Source: Corynebacterium suedekumii (GTDB taxonomy: Bacteria; Actinomycetota; Actinomycetes; Mycobacteriales; Mycobacteriaceae). Taken from it: a stretch of DNA of 64,000 bases. The position numbers and the translations under genes are program-made. The stretch lies in assembly GCF_030252185.1 (NCBI RefSeq), contig NZ_CP126970.1:1302001-1366000 (forward strand), read 5' to 3'. This document shows positions 29,712 to 39,199 of the stretch, in pieces. Under the pieces are notes generated by a model, which had not been told where the DNA came from, did not search any database, and was given only the letters and a program-made list of their open reading frames with translations. How positions within the stretch are numbered: position 1 is the first letter of the stretch; the number at the start of each line of letters is the position of its first letter.

Positions 29712-29971
29712 GATGATCGCCTGATGAATGTCGGTCGGGCGGGCATGGCGTGGACGATGACGAGGGACAGATCTCCCCGCACCACGCCAATCTCCAGCAG
29801 TGCACCGGATCTGGTTCCGCCGATGTACATGGTGAATTCTTCCTCCAAGGTCCATTGCCGGACCGGGAGGGCGAACCGGACCCCGGGTCCTATCGCGTGG
29901 CAGCAACTCCCTGAAATCCAGGATCCACCCGAATTCATGCCATCCGAAAGGCCACAGGTGGCGCTTTCCAT
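29711..29971 (-). pseudogene. Toxin-like remnant upstream of antitoxin
   Basis: The stretch encodes GVRFALPVRQW...MYIGGTRSGALLEIGVV...VIVHAMPARPTF, matching the C-terminal half of a small toxin-like family found before such antitoxins. The N-terminal half is not recognisable, and the expected stop after ARPTFIR is missing: the frame runs on over the antitoxin gene (a TGA-to-CGA change would explain it). I read it as a decayed gene. The rest of the gap to 30055 holds nothing I can support. Confidence 0.45.
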
Positions 29972-30054
29972 GCCAGTTTCACCGAAAAATCGGCGATTCC
30001 GGGTCTCTTCTGGCACGCAAAGCGCCACCAAGCGACACCGAGGAACGACATGAC

Positions 30055-30465
30055 CTACCCCAGCAGTCGCTCGACGGACTCCGGGTCGGCGTCGGAGAGC
30101 ATCTGGCGGCAGCGGTCGTATTCGGCGTCCTCGCCGATGAGGGCGGCGGCGCGGGCGAGGGCGGCGATGGCGCGCAGGACGGGCTGGTTGGCCTCGTGGC
30201 TCCAGGGGATGGGTCCCCAGCCCTTCCACTTGTTGGCACGCAGGCGGTCGAGGGAGCGGTGGTAGCCGGTGCGGGCGAAGGCGTAGGCGATGAGCTTCTC
30301 GTCATCCGAGGACGCCGATTCGAGGGCGGCCTCCGCGCGGGTGGCCCAGACGAGCGGGCTGTCGGGGTGGGCGAAGGCGGTGTCGGCGGCGGCGGGGTCG
30401 AGGGTGGCGGCCGGGTCGGCGGGCAGGGTCACCGGCGGCGGGGCGAGCATGTCGTTGAGTTCCAT
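30055..30465 (-). CDS. DUF3151 protein
   Basis: 136 aa conserved actinobacterial protein of the DUF3151 family, recognised by RTGYHRSLDRLRANKWKGWGPIPW (split here: RTGYHRSLD ... WKGWGPIPW) near residues 65-88 and the acidic C-terminal helix. Soluble, function unknown. Preceded on its strand by TAGGGT (30479-30474) 8 bases before ATG 30465, so probably leaderless. Divergent from the acyltransferase gene. Confidence 0.82.
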   Translation of the reverse strand: MELNDMLAPPPVTLPADPAATLDPAAADTAFAHPDSPLVWATRAEAALESASSDDEKLIAYAFARTGYHRSLDRLRANKWKGWGPIPWSHEANQPVLRAIAALARAAALIGEDAEYDRCRQMLSDADPESVERLLG

Positions 30466-30523
30466 GTCTCCACACCCTAGCTGTACTCTGTTAGCGGATC
30501 ATTCGGCTGGAAAGAGGACCTGG

Positions 30524-32638
30524 GTGCGCGCCGCGGCGACGGAAGTGACGATGACGGGGGCGACCCCCATTCCGAGAAGCGTCTCCTACCGCTATGACCT
30601 GGATGGTCTGCGGGGTATCGCGATCGCGTTCGTCGTCCTCTTCCACGTCTTCGTCGGCCGGGTGTCCGGTGGCGTGGACGTGTTCCTGATGCTGTCGGGT
30701 TATTTCTTCCTGGGTTCGCAGCTGCGGTACGCGGCGCGGGACAATGCGGCGCCGAGTCCGTGGTGGCCGATCTGGCGCACGATCAGGCGCCTGTTGCCGG
30801 CCCTGGTTCTGGTGTTGGGGTCGACGGCCCTGGCCATCCGGCTGCTCACGCCGGAGTTGCAGCGGATGGATCTGGCGTGGCAGTTCGTGGCCAGCCTGGG
30901 GTATTTCCAGAACTGGGAGCTGGCGGCGCAGTCGGCGGCCTATGACACGGCGTCGGCGTTGGTCAGTCCGTTGCAGCATCTGTGGTCGATGGCGGTGCAG
31001 GGACAGTTCTATCTCCTGGCCATTGCGCTGGCCATGCTGATCATCTGGGCGCGTCGGGCGGGGGTGGATCTGCGGCGGGCGGTGACGCCGTTCCTCGTGC
31101 TGGCCACGGTCGCGTCCTTCGGTTACGCGTTGTGGCTGCAGCAGATCGATCAGCCGCTCAACTACTACTCCACGTGGTCGCGGATGTGGCAGCTCACGCT
31201 CGGTGGGTTGCTGGCCCTGCACGGTGGGAAGCTGCAGTTGCCGCCGTGGCTGCGGGTGACGGCGACGTGGGTGGGCCTGGCGATGGTGCTGTCCACGGGT
31301 TTCCTCTTCGACGGTGCGCTGCAGTTCCCGGGTGTGGCGGCGTTGTACCCGATTGGTGGTGCGGTGCTGGTCATTCTCGGTGGCGGGCACAGTCGACTGT
31401 CGGTGGTGTTGTCGAGCGGGTTCATGCGCTGGCTGGGGGACATCGCCTATCCGTTGTATCTGTGGCACTGGCCGTTGCTCATCATCACCACGGCGTACCT
31501 GAGTCAGCAGACTCCGACCGTGCTCGTCGGGGTCGGGGTGGTGGCGGTGTCGCTGGTGCTGGCGGATCTGACGCACCGCCTGGTGGAGCGTCCGCTGCGG
31601 CAGCAGGCGAAGCGGCCGCTGGCGGGGGAGAACCGGCTCGCGGAGGCGAAGGCCGGGTTGGCGGATCACGTGGCCCCGCGCGTGCGGGCGGTGGGTGCGG
31701 TGCTGGTGGCGGCGGTCGTCGCGACGCTGCTGGCGGTGCCGGCGATCTGGCAGGCCCGCATCGACGACCTCGGCGACGAGCTTCTCGACGCCCGCCTGTA
31801 CCCCGGCGCCCGCGCCCTGCTCGGCGAGCGTGTCCCCGTCGTCGCCGACTACCAGCCCGATGCCTCCGTCCTGCCGGAGTTGTACCCGCCGGCGTGGGCG
31901 AACGGCTGCATGTCGGTGTTCGGGGATGACCCCTCGGTCCTGCCGGTCGACGAGGTCGGGGAGGGCTGCATCTTCGGCGACCCGGCGGCCGAGACCGAGG
32001 TCTACCTCATCGGCGGTTCCCATGCGGAGCAGTGGATGACGCCGCTGGACATCCTCGGGCAGGAGCACGGTTTCCGGATCGTCCCGCTGGTGCGCCAGTC
32101 CTGCCCGGCGTTCGCGGAGGAGCGCGACGGGGTGTTCTCCGAGGAGTGCCAGGAGTTCAACGAGCAGGTCATGGAGCGTCTCGACGAGGTCCGTCCCGAC
32201 CTGGTCATCTCCAACTCGACGCGCCCCATGCTCGAACTCGACCGCTTCATCGACGAGGTGCCGCGCAGCTACCCCACGCTGTGGGACTTCCTCGAGGAGC
32301 GCAGCATCCCCTTCGTCGGCCTGCGTGACAACCCGTGGTTCCTCGAGTCGGACGGCTCCGGCTTCATGGTGTCGTGGTGTGTCGCGGAGACCGGGGACAA
32401 CGAGGGCTGCGGGATGCTGCGGGAGCACGCGTATGCGCCGGTGGATCCCTCGGCACGCAGCCTCAACTCACGCCCCGACATGAAGGCCGTGGACACCGCG
32501 GACTGGTTCTGCCCCGGTGACATCTGCCCCGGGGTGATCGGCAACCTGTACGTCTACCGGGACGGCAACCACTTCTCCAACGCCTACGGCGAGACGCTCG
32601 CGCCGCTGCTGTGGCGGGAGATCCGCGAGTTCGTGTGA
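30524..32638 (+). CDS. Acyltransferase-3 / SGNH membrane protein (OafA-like)
   Basis: 704 aa. The N-terminal acyltransferase-3 domain (about 15-385) has ten or so membrane helices, starts with YRYDLDGLRGIAI and carries GGVDVFLMLSGYF; it ends at YPLYLWHWPLL. After a last helix near 400-420 comes an extracytoplasmic SGNH-like domain with GGSH (serine nucleophile position, about 499-502) and a C-terminal DGNHFS. Such proteins O-acylate cell-envelope glycans. GTG 30524 follows AAAGAGGA; the frame upstream overlaps the DUF3151 promoter. Confidence 0.87.
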   Translation: MRAAATEVTMTGATPIPRSVSYRYDLDGLRGIAIAFVVLFHVFVGRVSGGVDVFLMLSGYFFLGSQLRYAARDNAAPSPWWPIWRTIRRLLPALVLVLGSTALAIRLLTPELQRMDLAWQFVASLGYFQNWELAAQSAAYDTASALVSPLQHLWSMAVQGQFYLLAIALAMLIIWARRAGVDLRRAVTPFLVLATVASFGYALWLQQIDQPLNYYSTWSRMWQLTLGGLLALHGGKLQLPPWLRVTATWVGLAMVLSTGFLFDGALQFPGVAALYPIGGAVLVILGGGHSRLSVVLSSGFMRWLGDIAYPLYLWHWPLLIITTAYLSQQTPTVLVGVGVVAVSLVLADLTHRLVERPLRQQAKRPLAGENRLAEAKAGLADHVAPRVRAVGAVLVAAVVATLLAVPAIWQARIDDLGDELLDARLYPGARALLGERVPVVADYQPDASVLPELYPPAWANGCMSVFGDDPSVLPVDEVGEGCIFGDPAAETEVYLIGGSHAEQWMTPLDILGQEHGFRIVPLVRQSCPAFAEERDGVFSEECQEFNEQVMERLDEVRPDLVISNSTRPMLELDRFIDEVPRSYPTLWDFLEERSIPFVGLRDNPWFLESDGSGFMVSWCVAETGDNEGCGMLREHAYAPVDPSARSLNSRPDMKAVDTADWFCPGDICPGVIGNLYVYRDGNHFSNAYGETLAPLLWREIREFV

Positions 32639-32644
32639 CTTCGT

Positions 32645-33235
32645 TCAGCGCCAGAAGGTGCTGACGTCGAGCCCGAAGTCGTAGAGCGCCCGCCGCACGA
32701 GCGGCAGTGACAGGCCGATGACCGACGACGGATCCCCCTCGATCCGGTCGATGAACCAGCCGCCGAGGGCCTCCAGGGTGAATGCCCCGGCACAGGCCAG
32801 CGGCTCACCGGAGGCTGCGTAGGCGGCGATGTCCGCCTCGGAGGCGGCGGCGAAGGTGACGGTGGTCCGGGCGGTCTCGACGACGCGGCGGTCGCCGTGG
32901 ATGATGCAGTGGCCGGTGAGCAGTTCGGCGGTTTTTCCGGCCTGGGCCCGCCAGCGCTCCACGGTGCGCTCGGGCGTGTGGGGTTTGCCCTGCAGGACGC
33001 CGTCGAGCAGGAGCATGGAGTCCCCGCCGATGACCACGTCACCGGGGTGACGGGGCGCGACGGCGTCGGCCTTCGCCTCGGCGAGGGCGGCGACGACGTG
33101 GGCGGGAGGGGCGTCGACAAGCGAGGCCTGGATGGCGTCCTCGTCAACGTCCGCGGGATCGATGACCGGATCCACCCCGGCGGAGGTGAGGATCATCCGC
33201 CGCGACGGGGACGCGGACGCGAGGACGAGCCGCAT
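32645..33235 (-). CDS. maf: Maf-like nucleoside triphosphate pyrophosphatase
   Basis: 196 aa. Maf/HAM1 fold: N-terminal LASASPSRRMILTSAG and VIGGDSMLLLDG, with the catalytic Asp. Hydrolyses non-canonical or UTP/TTP-type nucleotides; overexpression affects septation in other bacteria. One base separates its start from the accE stop, so it is the last gene of an accD2-accE-maf unit, the usual order in corynebacteria. Confidence 0.93.
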   Translation of the reverse strand: MRLVLASASPSRRMILTSAGVDPVIDPADVDEDAIQASLVDAPPAHVVAALAEAKADAVAPRHPGDVVIGGDSMLLLDGVLQGKPHTPERTVERWRAQAGKTAELLTGHCIIHGDRRVVETARTTVTFAAASEADIAAYAASGEPLACAGAFTLEALGGWFIDRIEGDPSSVIGLSLPLVRRALYDFGLDVSTFWR

Positions 33236-33236
33236 G

Positions 33237-33449
33237 TCAGTAGAAGGAGACGTTGCGGAACGCGCTCGGGTTGTACAGCGTGGTGCGCTGCAGGCGCTCC
33301 TCCGGGCGACCCCACAGGTTGCGCTCGGTGGACTCCTCGGCGGGGCGCTGCTTGGCCAGGGTGGTGAGCACGGCGGTCAGCGCGGCCAGCTCGGTGGCGT
33401 CCGGGTTGCCCTTGAGCACGCGGAACAGGGGACGTTCGGTGGTGGTCAC
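33237..33449 (-). CDS. accE: Acyl-CoA carboxylase epsilon subunit
   Basis: 70 aa, the small accessory subunit of actinobacterial acyl-CoA carboxylases. Recognised by FRVLKGNPDATELAALTAVL at the N-terminus and the W-containing NLWGRP motif. Sits between accD2 and maf on the same strand, 12 bases after accD2. It stabilises the AccBC-AccD complex. Confidence 0.88.
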   Translation of the reverse strand: MTTTERPLFRVLKGNPDATELAALTAVLTTLAKQRPAEESTERNLWGRPEERLQRTTLYNPSAFRNVSFY

Positions 33450-33461
33450 GATGCGTTCTCC

Positions 33462-34991
33462 TTAGAGGGGGATGTTTCCGTGCTTCTTCGCCGGGGTCAT
33501 GATGACCTTCCGGTCCAGCAGGCGCAGGCCCTCGGTGATCCGCTGGCGGGTGGTCGACGGCTCGATGACCGCGTCGACCAGACTGCGCTCCGCGGCGAGG
33601 TAGGGGTTGAGGTACTTCTCGGCGTAGGCGTCCTCGTCGATGGGGAGCTTGTCCGCACCCGCCGGGGCGTCCGCCACCGCGATCTGGGCGGTGGGCCACG
33701 CGAACACGAGGTCCGCGCCGAGGTCCTTCGACCCCATGAGGACGTAGGCGGCGCCGATCGCCTTCCGGGTGATGACGGTGATCTTGCCCACCGAGGCCTC
33801 CGCGTAGGCGTAGGCCAGCTTCGCCCCGCGACGCAGCACCCCGCCGTGCTCCTGGTCCTTGCCGGGCAGGAAGCCGGGGGAGTCGACGAACTCGACGACC
33901 GGGATGTTGAAGCCGTCGCAGGTGCGGATGAACCGGGCGGCCTTCTCGGCGGCCGCGGAGTCCAGGCAGCCGGCGACCTCGGTCGGCTGGTTGGCCACGA
34001 CGCCGACCGAACGGCCCTCCACCCGGGCGAAACCGGTGACGATGTTGCCCGCGTAGGTCGGCTGCAGCTCGCAGAACTCGCCGTTGTCCACGACCCGGCG
34101 GATGATCTCGCGCACGTCGTAGGGCTGGGCGCCGGAGTCGGGGATCAGCGTGTCGAGCTCGGCGTCGGCGGCACTGTTCGGCTCGGTGCGGTCGGTGCGC
34201 GGGGCCTCGGCGCGGTTGTTCGCCGGCAGGTAGCCCACGAGCTCCTTGACCAGGTCGAGTGCCGCGGTGTCGGAGGCGGCGGTCGCGTGTGCGGTGCCGG
34301 AGGTGGTGGCGTGGATGTCGGCGCCACCGAGGTCGGCCGGGGTGGCGGCGGTGCCGGTGACCTTCTCCACCACGTCCGTCGCGGCCAGGTGCAGGCTCGC
34401 CTGCCCGTCGACCATGACGAGGATGTCCGCGAACACCGGGGCCAGGGCGTGCACCCCCTCGGTGTGACCGGTGACCACGGCGATCTGCGGGATCAGGCCG
34501 GAGGCGGTGGTCGCCCGGGAGAGGATGCGCGAGTACATGGCCAGGGTGACGATGCCCTCCGCCACCCGCGGGCCGGCACCCTCGTGGATGCTGATGACGG
34601 GCACGCCGGTCTTGATGGCCAGGTCGTAGATCTTGATGATCTTCTCGCCGTAGACCTCGCCGAGCTCACCGTCGAAGACGGTGGAGTCCTGGGAGAACAC
34701 GCACACCTTCCGGCCGTCGACGGTGCCGTAACCGGTGACCACGCCGTCGGTGAGCGGCCGGTCGGTCTCCCGGCCGAACTCGGAGGAACGGTGACGCGCC
34801 AGGGCGTCGGTCTCCACGAAGGAGTCCTTGTCCAGCAGGTGCAGGACGCGTTCACGGGCGGTCTGGTTACCGGAGGCGTGGGTGGCCTCGACGGCGTCGG
34901 TGCCCACCGGGGCCTCCGCCTCCGCCAGGCGGGCGCGCAGGTCGGCGAGCCTTCCGGCGGTGGTGGTGAGATCAGGGGAGGTGGTCGTCAT
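33462..34991 (-). CDS. accD2: Acyl-CoA carboxylase beta subunit (accD2/dtsR2 type)
   Basis: Carboxyltransferase subunit, 509 aa, crotonase-like twin domains with GGVLRRGAKLAYAYAEA and [21 protein letters not shown] in the C-terminal half. In corynebacteria this locus carries two adjacent paralogues, the upstream one for acetyl-CoA (accD1) and this one linked to mycolate-precursor carboxylation; assignment rests on synteny and its greater divergence. Contains a shortened and less conserved N-terminal active loop than accD1. TAGACT lies 8 bases before its ATG, so it has its own leaderless promoter. Confidence 0.85.
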   Translation of the reverse strand: MTTTSPDLTTTAGRLADLRARLAEAEAPVGTDAVEATHASGNQTARERVLHLLDKDSFVETDALARHRSSEFGRETDRPLTDGVVTGYGTVDGRKVCVFSQDSTVFDGELGEVYGEKIIKIYDLAIKTGVPVISIHEGAGPRVAEGIVTLAMYSRILSRATTASGLIPQIAVVTGHTEGVHALAPVFADILVMVDGQASLHLAATDVVEKVTGTAATPADLGGADIHATTSGTAHATAASDTAALDLVKELVGYLPANNRAEAPRTDRTEPNSAADAELDTLIPDSGAQPYDVREIIRRVVDNGEFCELQPTYAGNIVTGFARVEGRSVGVVANQPTEVAGCLDSAAAEKAARFIRTCDGFNIPVVEFVDSPGFLPGKDQEHGGVLRRGAKLAYAYAEASVGKITVITRKAIGAAYVLMGSKDLGADLVFAWPTAQIAVADAPAGADKLPIDEDAYAEKYLNPYLAAERSLVDAVIEPSTTRQRITEGLRLLDRKVIMTPAKKHGNIPL

Positions 34992-34999
34992 GGTCCTCT

Positions 35000-35005
35000 A
35001 GTCTA
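35000..35005 (-). promoter_or_regulatory. -10 box of leaderless accD2 promoter
   Basis: TAGACT on the minus strand, 8 bases before ATG 34991; an AGAGGA between could also act as a weak ribosome site. Confidence 0.5.
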
Positions 35006-35030
35006 GGTCGTCGGCGGGGGCAGACGAAAA

Positions 35031-35073
35031 GGACTCCCCAGCGACTCCCGGGAAGCCCGGGTGTGGGGAGTCC
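35031..35073 (-). terminator. accD1 intrinsic terminator
   Basis: Stem GGACTCCCCA / TGGGGAGTCC with an inner CCCGGG pair; on the minus strand the stem is followed by TTTT. Lies 12 bases past the accD1 stop. Confidence 0.75.
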
Positions 35074-35084
35074 TGCCGGTCGGC

Positions 35085-36716
35085 CTACAGCGGGATGTTG
35101 CCGTGCTTGCGGGCCGGGCGGGAGACGTTCTTGTCCTTGTACAGGCGCAGATTGCGGGCGATCATGCCGCGGGTCTCGCTCGGGAGGATGACCGCGTCGA
35201 TGAGGCCGCGCTCGGCTGCCTTGTACGGGTTGAGCATGTGGTCCTCGTACTCGCGCTCGAAGGACTTGGCCAGCTCGGCGACGTCGAGGCCCTTTTCCGC
35301 GGCGGCCTTGAGCTCCTTGCGGTAGATGAATCCGACGGCGCCGGCGGCACCCATGACGGCGATCTGGGCGGTCGGCCACGCGAGGTTGACGTCCGCGCCC
35401 AGGCCCTTGGAACCCATGACGCAGTACGCGCCGCCGTAGGCCTTGCGCATGGTGACGGTGATCTTCGGGACGGTGGCCTCGCCGTAGGCGTAGAGCAGCT
35501 TCGCGCCGCGACGGAGGATGCCGCCGTACTCCTGGCCGGCACCCGGGAGGAAGCCGGGGACGTCGACGAGCATGACGATGGGGATGTTGAAGGCGTCGCA
35601 GGTGCGGATGAAGCGGGCGGCCTTCTCGGAGGAGTCGATGTCCAGGCAACCGGCGTAGACGGACGGCTGGTTGGCCACGAAGCCGACGGACTGGCCCTCG
35701 ACGCGGCCGAAGGCGATGACGACGTTCTCGGCGCGCTCGGCCTGGATCTCCAGGTACTCGCCGTCGTCGGTGAGGCACTCGATGACCTCGCGGACGTCAT
35801 ACGGCTGGGTGGGGGAGTCCGGGATCATGCCGTCGAGCTTGAGGTCGTCGGCGGTGATGTTGTCGCCCACGGCACCCTCGTCGGCGGTGAAGGGCTCGTA
35901 GGGGGCGACGGTGCGGTTGTTCGACGGCAGGAAGCTGACCAGGTCGGAGACCCAGTCGAGGGCCTCCTCGTCGGACTGGGCGGTGAAGTGGGAGTTGCCG
36001 GCGGTGGCCATGTGGGTCTGTGCGCCGCCGAGCTCCTCCTGGGTGATCTCCTCGCCGGTGACGGTCTTGATCACGTCGGGGCCGGTGACGAACATCTTGG
36101 AGGTCTTGTCCACCATGACCACGAAGTCGGTGAGGGCGGGGGAGTAGGCGTTGCCGCCGGCGGAGGCGCCCATGATCACGGAGATCTGCGGGACGACGCC
36201 GGAGGCGTGGATGTTCTGGTAGAAGGTGCGGGCGATCTGGTCGAGGGAGACCGCGCCGTCCTGGATGCGGGCACCGGCGCCCTCGTACAGGCCGATGAGC
36301 GGGCGGCCGGTGGTGACGGCGAGATCCATGATCTTGATCATCTTCTCGCCGTACACCTCACCGAGTGCACCGCCGAAGACGGTGCCGTCCTGGGAGAAGA
36401 TGCAGACCTCGCGGCCGTCGATGGTGCCCCAGCCGGTGACGATGCCGTCGGTGGTGGGGTGCTTCTTGCCCATGCCGAAGTCGGTGGTGCGGTGCTTGGC
36501 CAGCATGTCGGTCTCGACGAAGGAGCCCTCGTCGAGGAGGTAGTCCAGACGCTCGCGGGCCGTCAGCCGGTTCTGCGAGTGCACCCGCTCCACGGCCTTC
36601 TCGCCCATGGGGTAGGTGGCCTCGGCGCGACGACGCTTCAGATCGGCGATCTTGCCGGCGGTGGTGGTGACGTCGGAGAGATCGGACAGGTCCGTCAAAG
36701 GTGAGGAAATGGTCAT
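35085..36716 (-). CDS. accD1: Acetyl-CoA carboxylase beta subunit (dtsR1)
   Basis: 543 aa carboxyltransferase that, with AccBC and AccE, makes malonyl-CoA for FAS-I fatty acid synthesis in corynebacteria. Full-length propionyl/acetyl-CoA carboxylase beta fold: [12 protein letters not shown] and [17 protein letters not shown] in the N-half, [20 protein letters not shown] and [16 protein letters not shown] in the C-half. TACTAT (36730-36725) sits 8 bases before the ATG. A dyad at 36743-36767 may be a lipid-regulator operator. Confidence 0.93.
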   Translation of the reverse strand: MTISSPLTDLSDLSDVTTTAGKIADLKRRRAEATYPMGEKAVERVHSQNRLTARERLDYLLDEGSFVETDMLAKHRTTDFGMGKKHPTTDGIVTGWGTIDGREVCIFSQDGTVFGGALGEVYGEKMIKIMDLAVTTGRPLIGLYEGAGARIQDGAVSLDQIARTFYQNIHASGVVPQISVIMGASAGGNAYSPALTDFVVMVDKTSKMFVTGPDVIKTVTGEEITQEELGGAQTHMATAGNSHFTAQSDEEALDWVSDLVSFLPSNNRTVAPYEPFTADEGAVGDNITADDLKLDGMIPDSPTQPYDVREVIECLTDDGEYLEIQAERAENVVIAFGRVEGQSVGFVANQPSVYAGCLDIDSSEKAARFIRTCDAFNIPIVMLVDVPGFLPGAGQEYGGILRRGAKLLYAYGEATVPKITVTMRKAYGGAYCVMGSKGLGADVNLAWPTAQIAVMGAAGAVGFIYRKELKAAAEKGLDVAELAKSFEREYEDHMLNPYKAAERGLIDAVILPSETRGMIARNLRLYKDKNVSRPARKHGNIPL

Positions 36717-36724
36717 GTTTGGGA

Positions 36725-36767
36725 ATAGTAGACCCTCGGCTCCGTAGTTTCCACAACGAAACCTACG
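36725..36767 (-). promoter_or_regulatory. accD1 promoter and candidate operator
   Basis: -10 TACTAT (minus strand, 36730-36725) plus an imperfect 25-base dyad at 36743-36767, CGTAG-TTTC...GAAAC-CTACG. Position over the -35 region fits a repressor such as FasR, but I cannot confirm the consensus. Confidence 0.4.
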
Positions 36768-36931
36768 TGATGAACGTCACATGGCCTGTCCATGCAGGTG
36801 GTGGCCGTTTTGTGCGCAAAGGATCGGCGTGTCTGCTGTGGCAGATGTGGCGTATCGACGTCCCGGGGCATGCCGTAGCGCACCGCACCGCAGTGCGGCG
36901 GGCGGCGGGGCGTCGCGAAGCGTGCCGGCTC

Positions 36932-36963
36932 ATATTGACGAGCATCGATATCGGGCGTAGCTT
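36932..36963 (+). promoter_or_regulatory. ArsR-type operator and leaderless acr3 promoter
   Basis: ATATTGA-N6-TCGATAT (36932-36951) is a 6-of-7 inverted repeat of the ArsR/SmtB kind, just upstream of the -10 TAGCTT (36958-36963), which is 7 bases before the acr3 ATG. Arsenic-responsive repression is the likely control; no arsR gene lies in the window. Confidence 0.55.
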
Positions 36964-36970
36964 CAGCGCC

Positions 36971-38023
36971 ATGAGCTTCCTCGACCGCGGTCTGCCCCTG
37001 TGGATCATCCTGGCGATGGCCACCGGCCTGCTCATCGGCCGCACCGTCCCCGGCATCGACGACGCACTCGGTGCCCTCGAGGTCGGCGGCATCTCCCTGC
37101 CCATCGCCCTCGGCCTGCTCGTGATGATGTACCCGCCGCTGGCCAAGGTGCGCTACGACAAAGCCGGTGAGATCGCCGCCGACCGCCGCCTCATGGGTGT
37201 CTCCCTGTTCCTCAACTGGATCCTCGGTCCGGCGCTCATGTTCACCCTCGCCTGGATCTTCCTGCCCGACCAGCCCGAACTGCGCACCGGCCTCATCATC
37301 GTCGGCCTGGCCCGCTGTATCGCCATGGTGCTCGTCTGGTCGGACCTGTCCTGCGGCGACCGCGAAGCAACCGCCGTCCTCGTGGCCGTCAACTCCGTGT
37401 TCCAGGTCCTCATGTTCGGTGTGCTCGGCTGGTTCTACCTCCAGGTCCTGCCGTCCTGGCTGGGCCTGGCGACCACCTCCGCCGAGTTCTCCTTCTGGTC
37501 CATCGTCACCTCGGTGCTGGTATTCCTGGGCATCCCGCTGCTCGCCGGCGTGGCCTCCCGCATCATCGGCGAACGCACCCGCGGCCGGGCCTGGTACGAG
37601 AACGTCTACCTGCCCGCCGTCTCCCCGCTCGCGCTCGTCGGCCTGCTGTACACGATCGTGCTGCTGTTCTCCCTCCAGGGCGAGCAGATCACCACCCAGC
37701 CGTGGACCGTCGCCCGCCTGGCCGTGCCCCTGCTGATCTACTTCGTGGGCATGTTCTTCCTCGCGCTGGCGATCTCCCGGCTCTCGGGCATGGGCTACGC
37801 CCAGTCCGCGTCGGTGTCCTTCACTGCCGCCGGCAACAACTTCGAGCTGGCCATCGCGGTGGCCATCGGCACCTTCGGCGCCACCTCCGCCCAGGCACTC
37901 GCCGGCACCATCGGTCCGCTCATCGAGATCCCCGTGCTCGTCGCCCTCGTCTACGCCATGCTGTGGTTGGGCCCCCGCCTCTTCCCGAACGACCCCACTC
38001 TGCCCCGTCAGGAGCCCTCATGA
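36971..38023 (+). CDS. acr3: Arsenite efflux transporter Acr3
   Basis: 350 aa, ten membrane helices. ACR3 signature segments: [19 protein letters not shown] containing the essential Cys of ARC (about residue 117), and [17 protein letters not shown]. Extrudes As(III). The open frame runs back to 36701 but that part covers the accD1 promoter region. Overlaps the arsenate reductase gene by 4 bases (ATGA), so arsenate is reduced and the product exported by one operon. Confidence 0.93.
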   Translation: MSFLDRGLPLWIILAMATGLLIGRTVPGIDDALGALEVGGISLPIALGLLVMMYPPLAKVRYDKAGEIAADRRLMGVSLFLNWILGPALMFTLAWIFLPDQPELRTGLIIVGLARCIAMVLVWSDLSCGDREATAVLVAVNSVFQVLMFGVLGWFYLQVLPSWLGLATTSAEFSFWSIVTSVLVFLGIPLLAGVASRIIGERTRGRAWYENVYLPAVSPLALVGLLYTIVLLFSLQGEQITTQPWTVARLAVPLLIYFVGMFFLALAISRLSGMGYAQSASVSFTAAGNNFELAIAVAIGTFGATSAQALAGTIGPLIEIPVLVALVYAMLWLGPRLFPNDPTLPRQEPS

Positions 38024-38439
38024 CCGTTCCTTCCGTTCTCTTCGTGTGCGTCGGCAACGGCGGCAAGTCCCAGATGGCCGCCGCCCTGGCCACGACACAC
38101 GCCGGCGACCGCCTGGTCGTCCACTCCGCCGGCACGAAGCCCGGCACATCGCTGAACTCCACGTCGGTCGAGGCGATCGCCGAGGTCGGCGCCGACATGT
38201 CCGCCGGCCGCCCCAAGGCCGTCGACCCCGAGCTGCTGCGCACCGTCGACCGCGTGATCATCCTCGGCGCCGACGCCCAGCTCGACCTGCCCGCCGACGC
38301 CACCGGCACCCTCGAACGCTGGGTGACCGACGAGCCCTCCGAACGCGGCATCGAGGGCATGGAGCGCATGCGCCTGGTCCGCGACGACATCGACACCCGC
38401 GTCCGCCACCTCATCCAGGAGCTAGACTCACCCGCGTGA
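38020..38439 (+). CDS. arsC: Arsenate-mycothiol transferase type ArsC
   Basis: 139 aa low-molecular-weight phosphatase-like protein. The P-loop reads C10-V-G-N-G-G-K16-S; the usual Arg of CX5R is Lys, as in the corynebacterial mycothiol-linked arsenate reductase group. It would form the arsenate-mycothiol adduct that mycoredoxin reduces, feeding Acr3. Start overlaps the acr3 stop; its stop overlaps the birA start, although birA has its own leaderless promoter inside this gene. Confidence 0.85.
   Translation: MTVPSVLFVCVGNGGKSQMAAALATTHAGDRLVVHSAGTKPGTSLNSTSVEAIAEVGADMSAGRPKAVDPELLRTVDRVIILGADAQLDLPADATGTLERWVTDEPSERGIEGMERMRLVRDDIDTRVRHLIQELDSPA
38423..38428 (+). promoter_or_regulatory. -10 box of leaderless birA promoter
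   Basis: TAGACT 7 bases before GTG 38436, inside the 3' end of arsC. Confidence 0.5.
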
Positions 38440-39188
38440 TCTCCCTCCCGCAGTACGCCCGCATCGACCGCGTCGCCTCCACCGGCTCCACCAATGCGGA
38501 CCTGCTTGCCGACGCCGCCGCCCCCGCCTGGACCGCACTCATCGCCGCGCAGCAGACCGCCGGCCGCGGCCGCCTCGGCCGACCCTGGGCCTCACCCGCC
38601 GGCACCCAGGTCATCCTCTCCGTCCTGCTGCGCCCCACCGTCGCCGACCTCGACCACGTGGGCACCATCCCCCTGGCCACCGGCCTCGCCGTCCTCGACG
38701 CCGTCCGCTCCGTCGCCGGCGACGGCACCGAACTCAAATGGCCCAACGACGTCCTCTTCCGCGGCAAGAAACTGTGCGGCATCCTCGCCGAGGCCGCCGG
38801 CCTGCCCGAGGACCCCCGCATTGTCGTCGGCCTCGGCCTCAACGTCTCGCTCACCCGCGAGCAGCTGCCCGTCGAGCACGCCACCTCCCTGGCCCTCGAG
38901 GGTGTCGACGTCACCGTCGACGACCTCACCGTCCGCGTCCTCGAGGCCCTGCACCGCCGCCTGACCCAGTGGGCCACCGGCGACCGCAGCCTCATGGCGG
39001 ACTACCGGCGCGCATGCATCACCATCGGCAAGTCCGTGCGTGTCGAGGCCGCAACCGGAGACCTCCACGGCACCGTCGAGGGCGTGGCCACCGACGGCCG
39101 CCTCGACCTAGTCGACACCGACGGCCGCCGCCACCTCATCGCCGCCGGCGACGTCACCCATCTCCGCCGCACCGACACCACCTACTAG
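38436..39188 (+). CDS. birA: Biotin-protein ligase
   Basis: 250 aa. Attaches biotin to carrier Lys of AccBC and Pyc. Catalytic [12 protein letters not shown] (about 47-58) and KWPNDVLF (about 101-108) are intact; C-terminal SH3-like domain present. No N-terminal helix-turn-helix, so it is the enzyme-only type and not a biotin repressor. GTG start is tied to TAGACT upstream. The neighbouring placement of its substrates' genes is typical in corynebacteria. Confidence 0.94.
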   Translation: MISLPQYARIDRVASTGSTNADLLADAAAPAWTALIAAQQTAGRGRLGRPWASPAGTQVILSVLLRPTVADLDHVGTIPLATGLAVLDAVRSVAGDGTELKWPNDVLFRGKKLCGILAEAAGLPEDPRIVVGLGLNVSLTREQLPVEHATSLALEGVDVTVDDLTVRVLEALHRRLTQWATGDRSLMADYRRACITIGKSVRVEAATGDLHGTVEGVATDGRLDLVDTDGRRHLIAAGDVTHLRRTDTTY

Positions 39189-39191
39189 GAT
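39186..39191 (+). promoter_or_regulatory. -10 box of leaderless PH-domain gene promoter
   Basis: TAGGAT overlapping the birA stop, 8 bases before ATG 39200. Confidence 0.45.
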
Positions 39192-39199
39192 TCCGGGGC

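Noticed and set aside
30491..32428. Long Arg/Gln-rich minus-strand open frame opposite the acyltransferase
   Set aside because: Shadow frame; composition is an artefact of third-position GC on the other strand.
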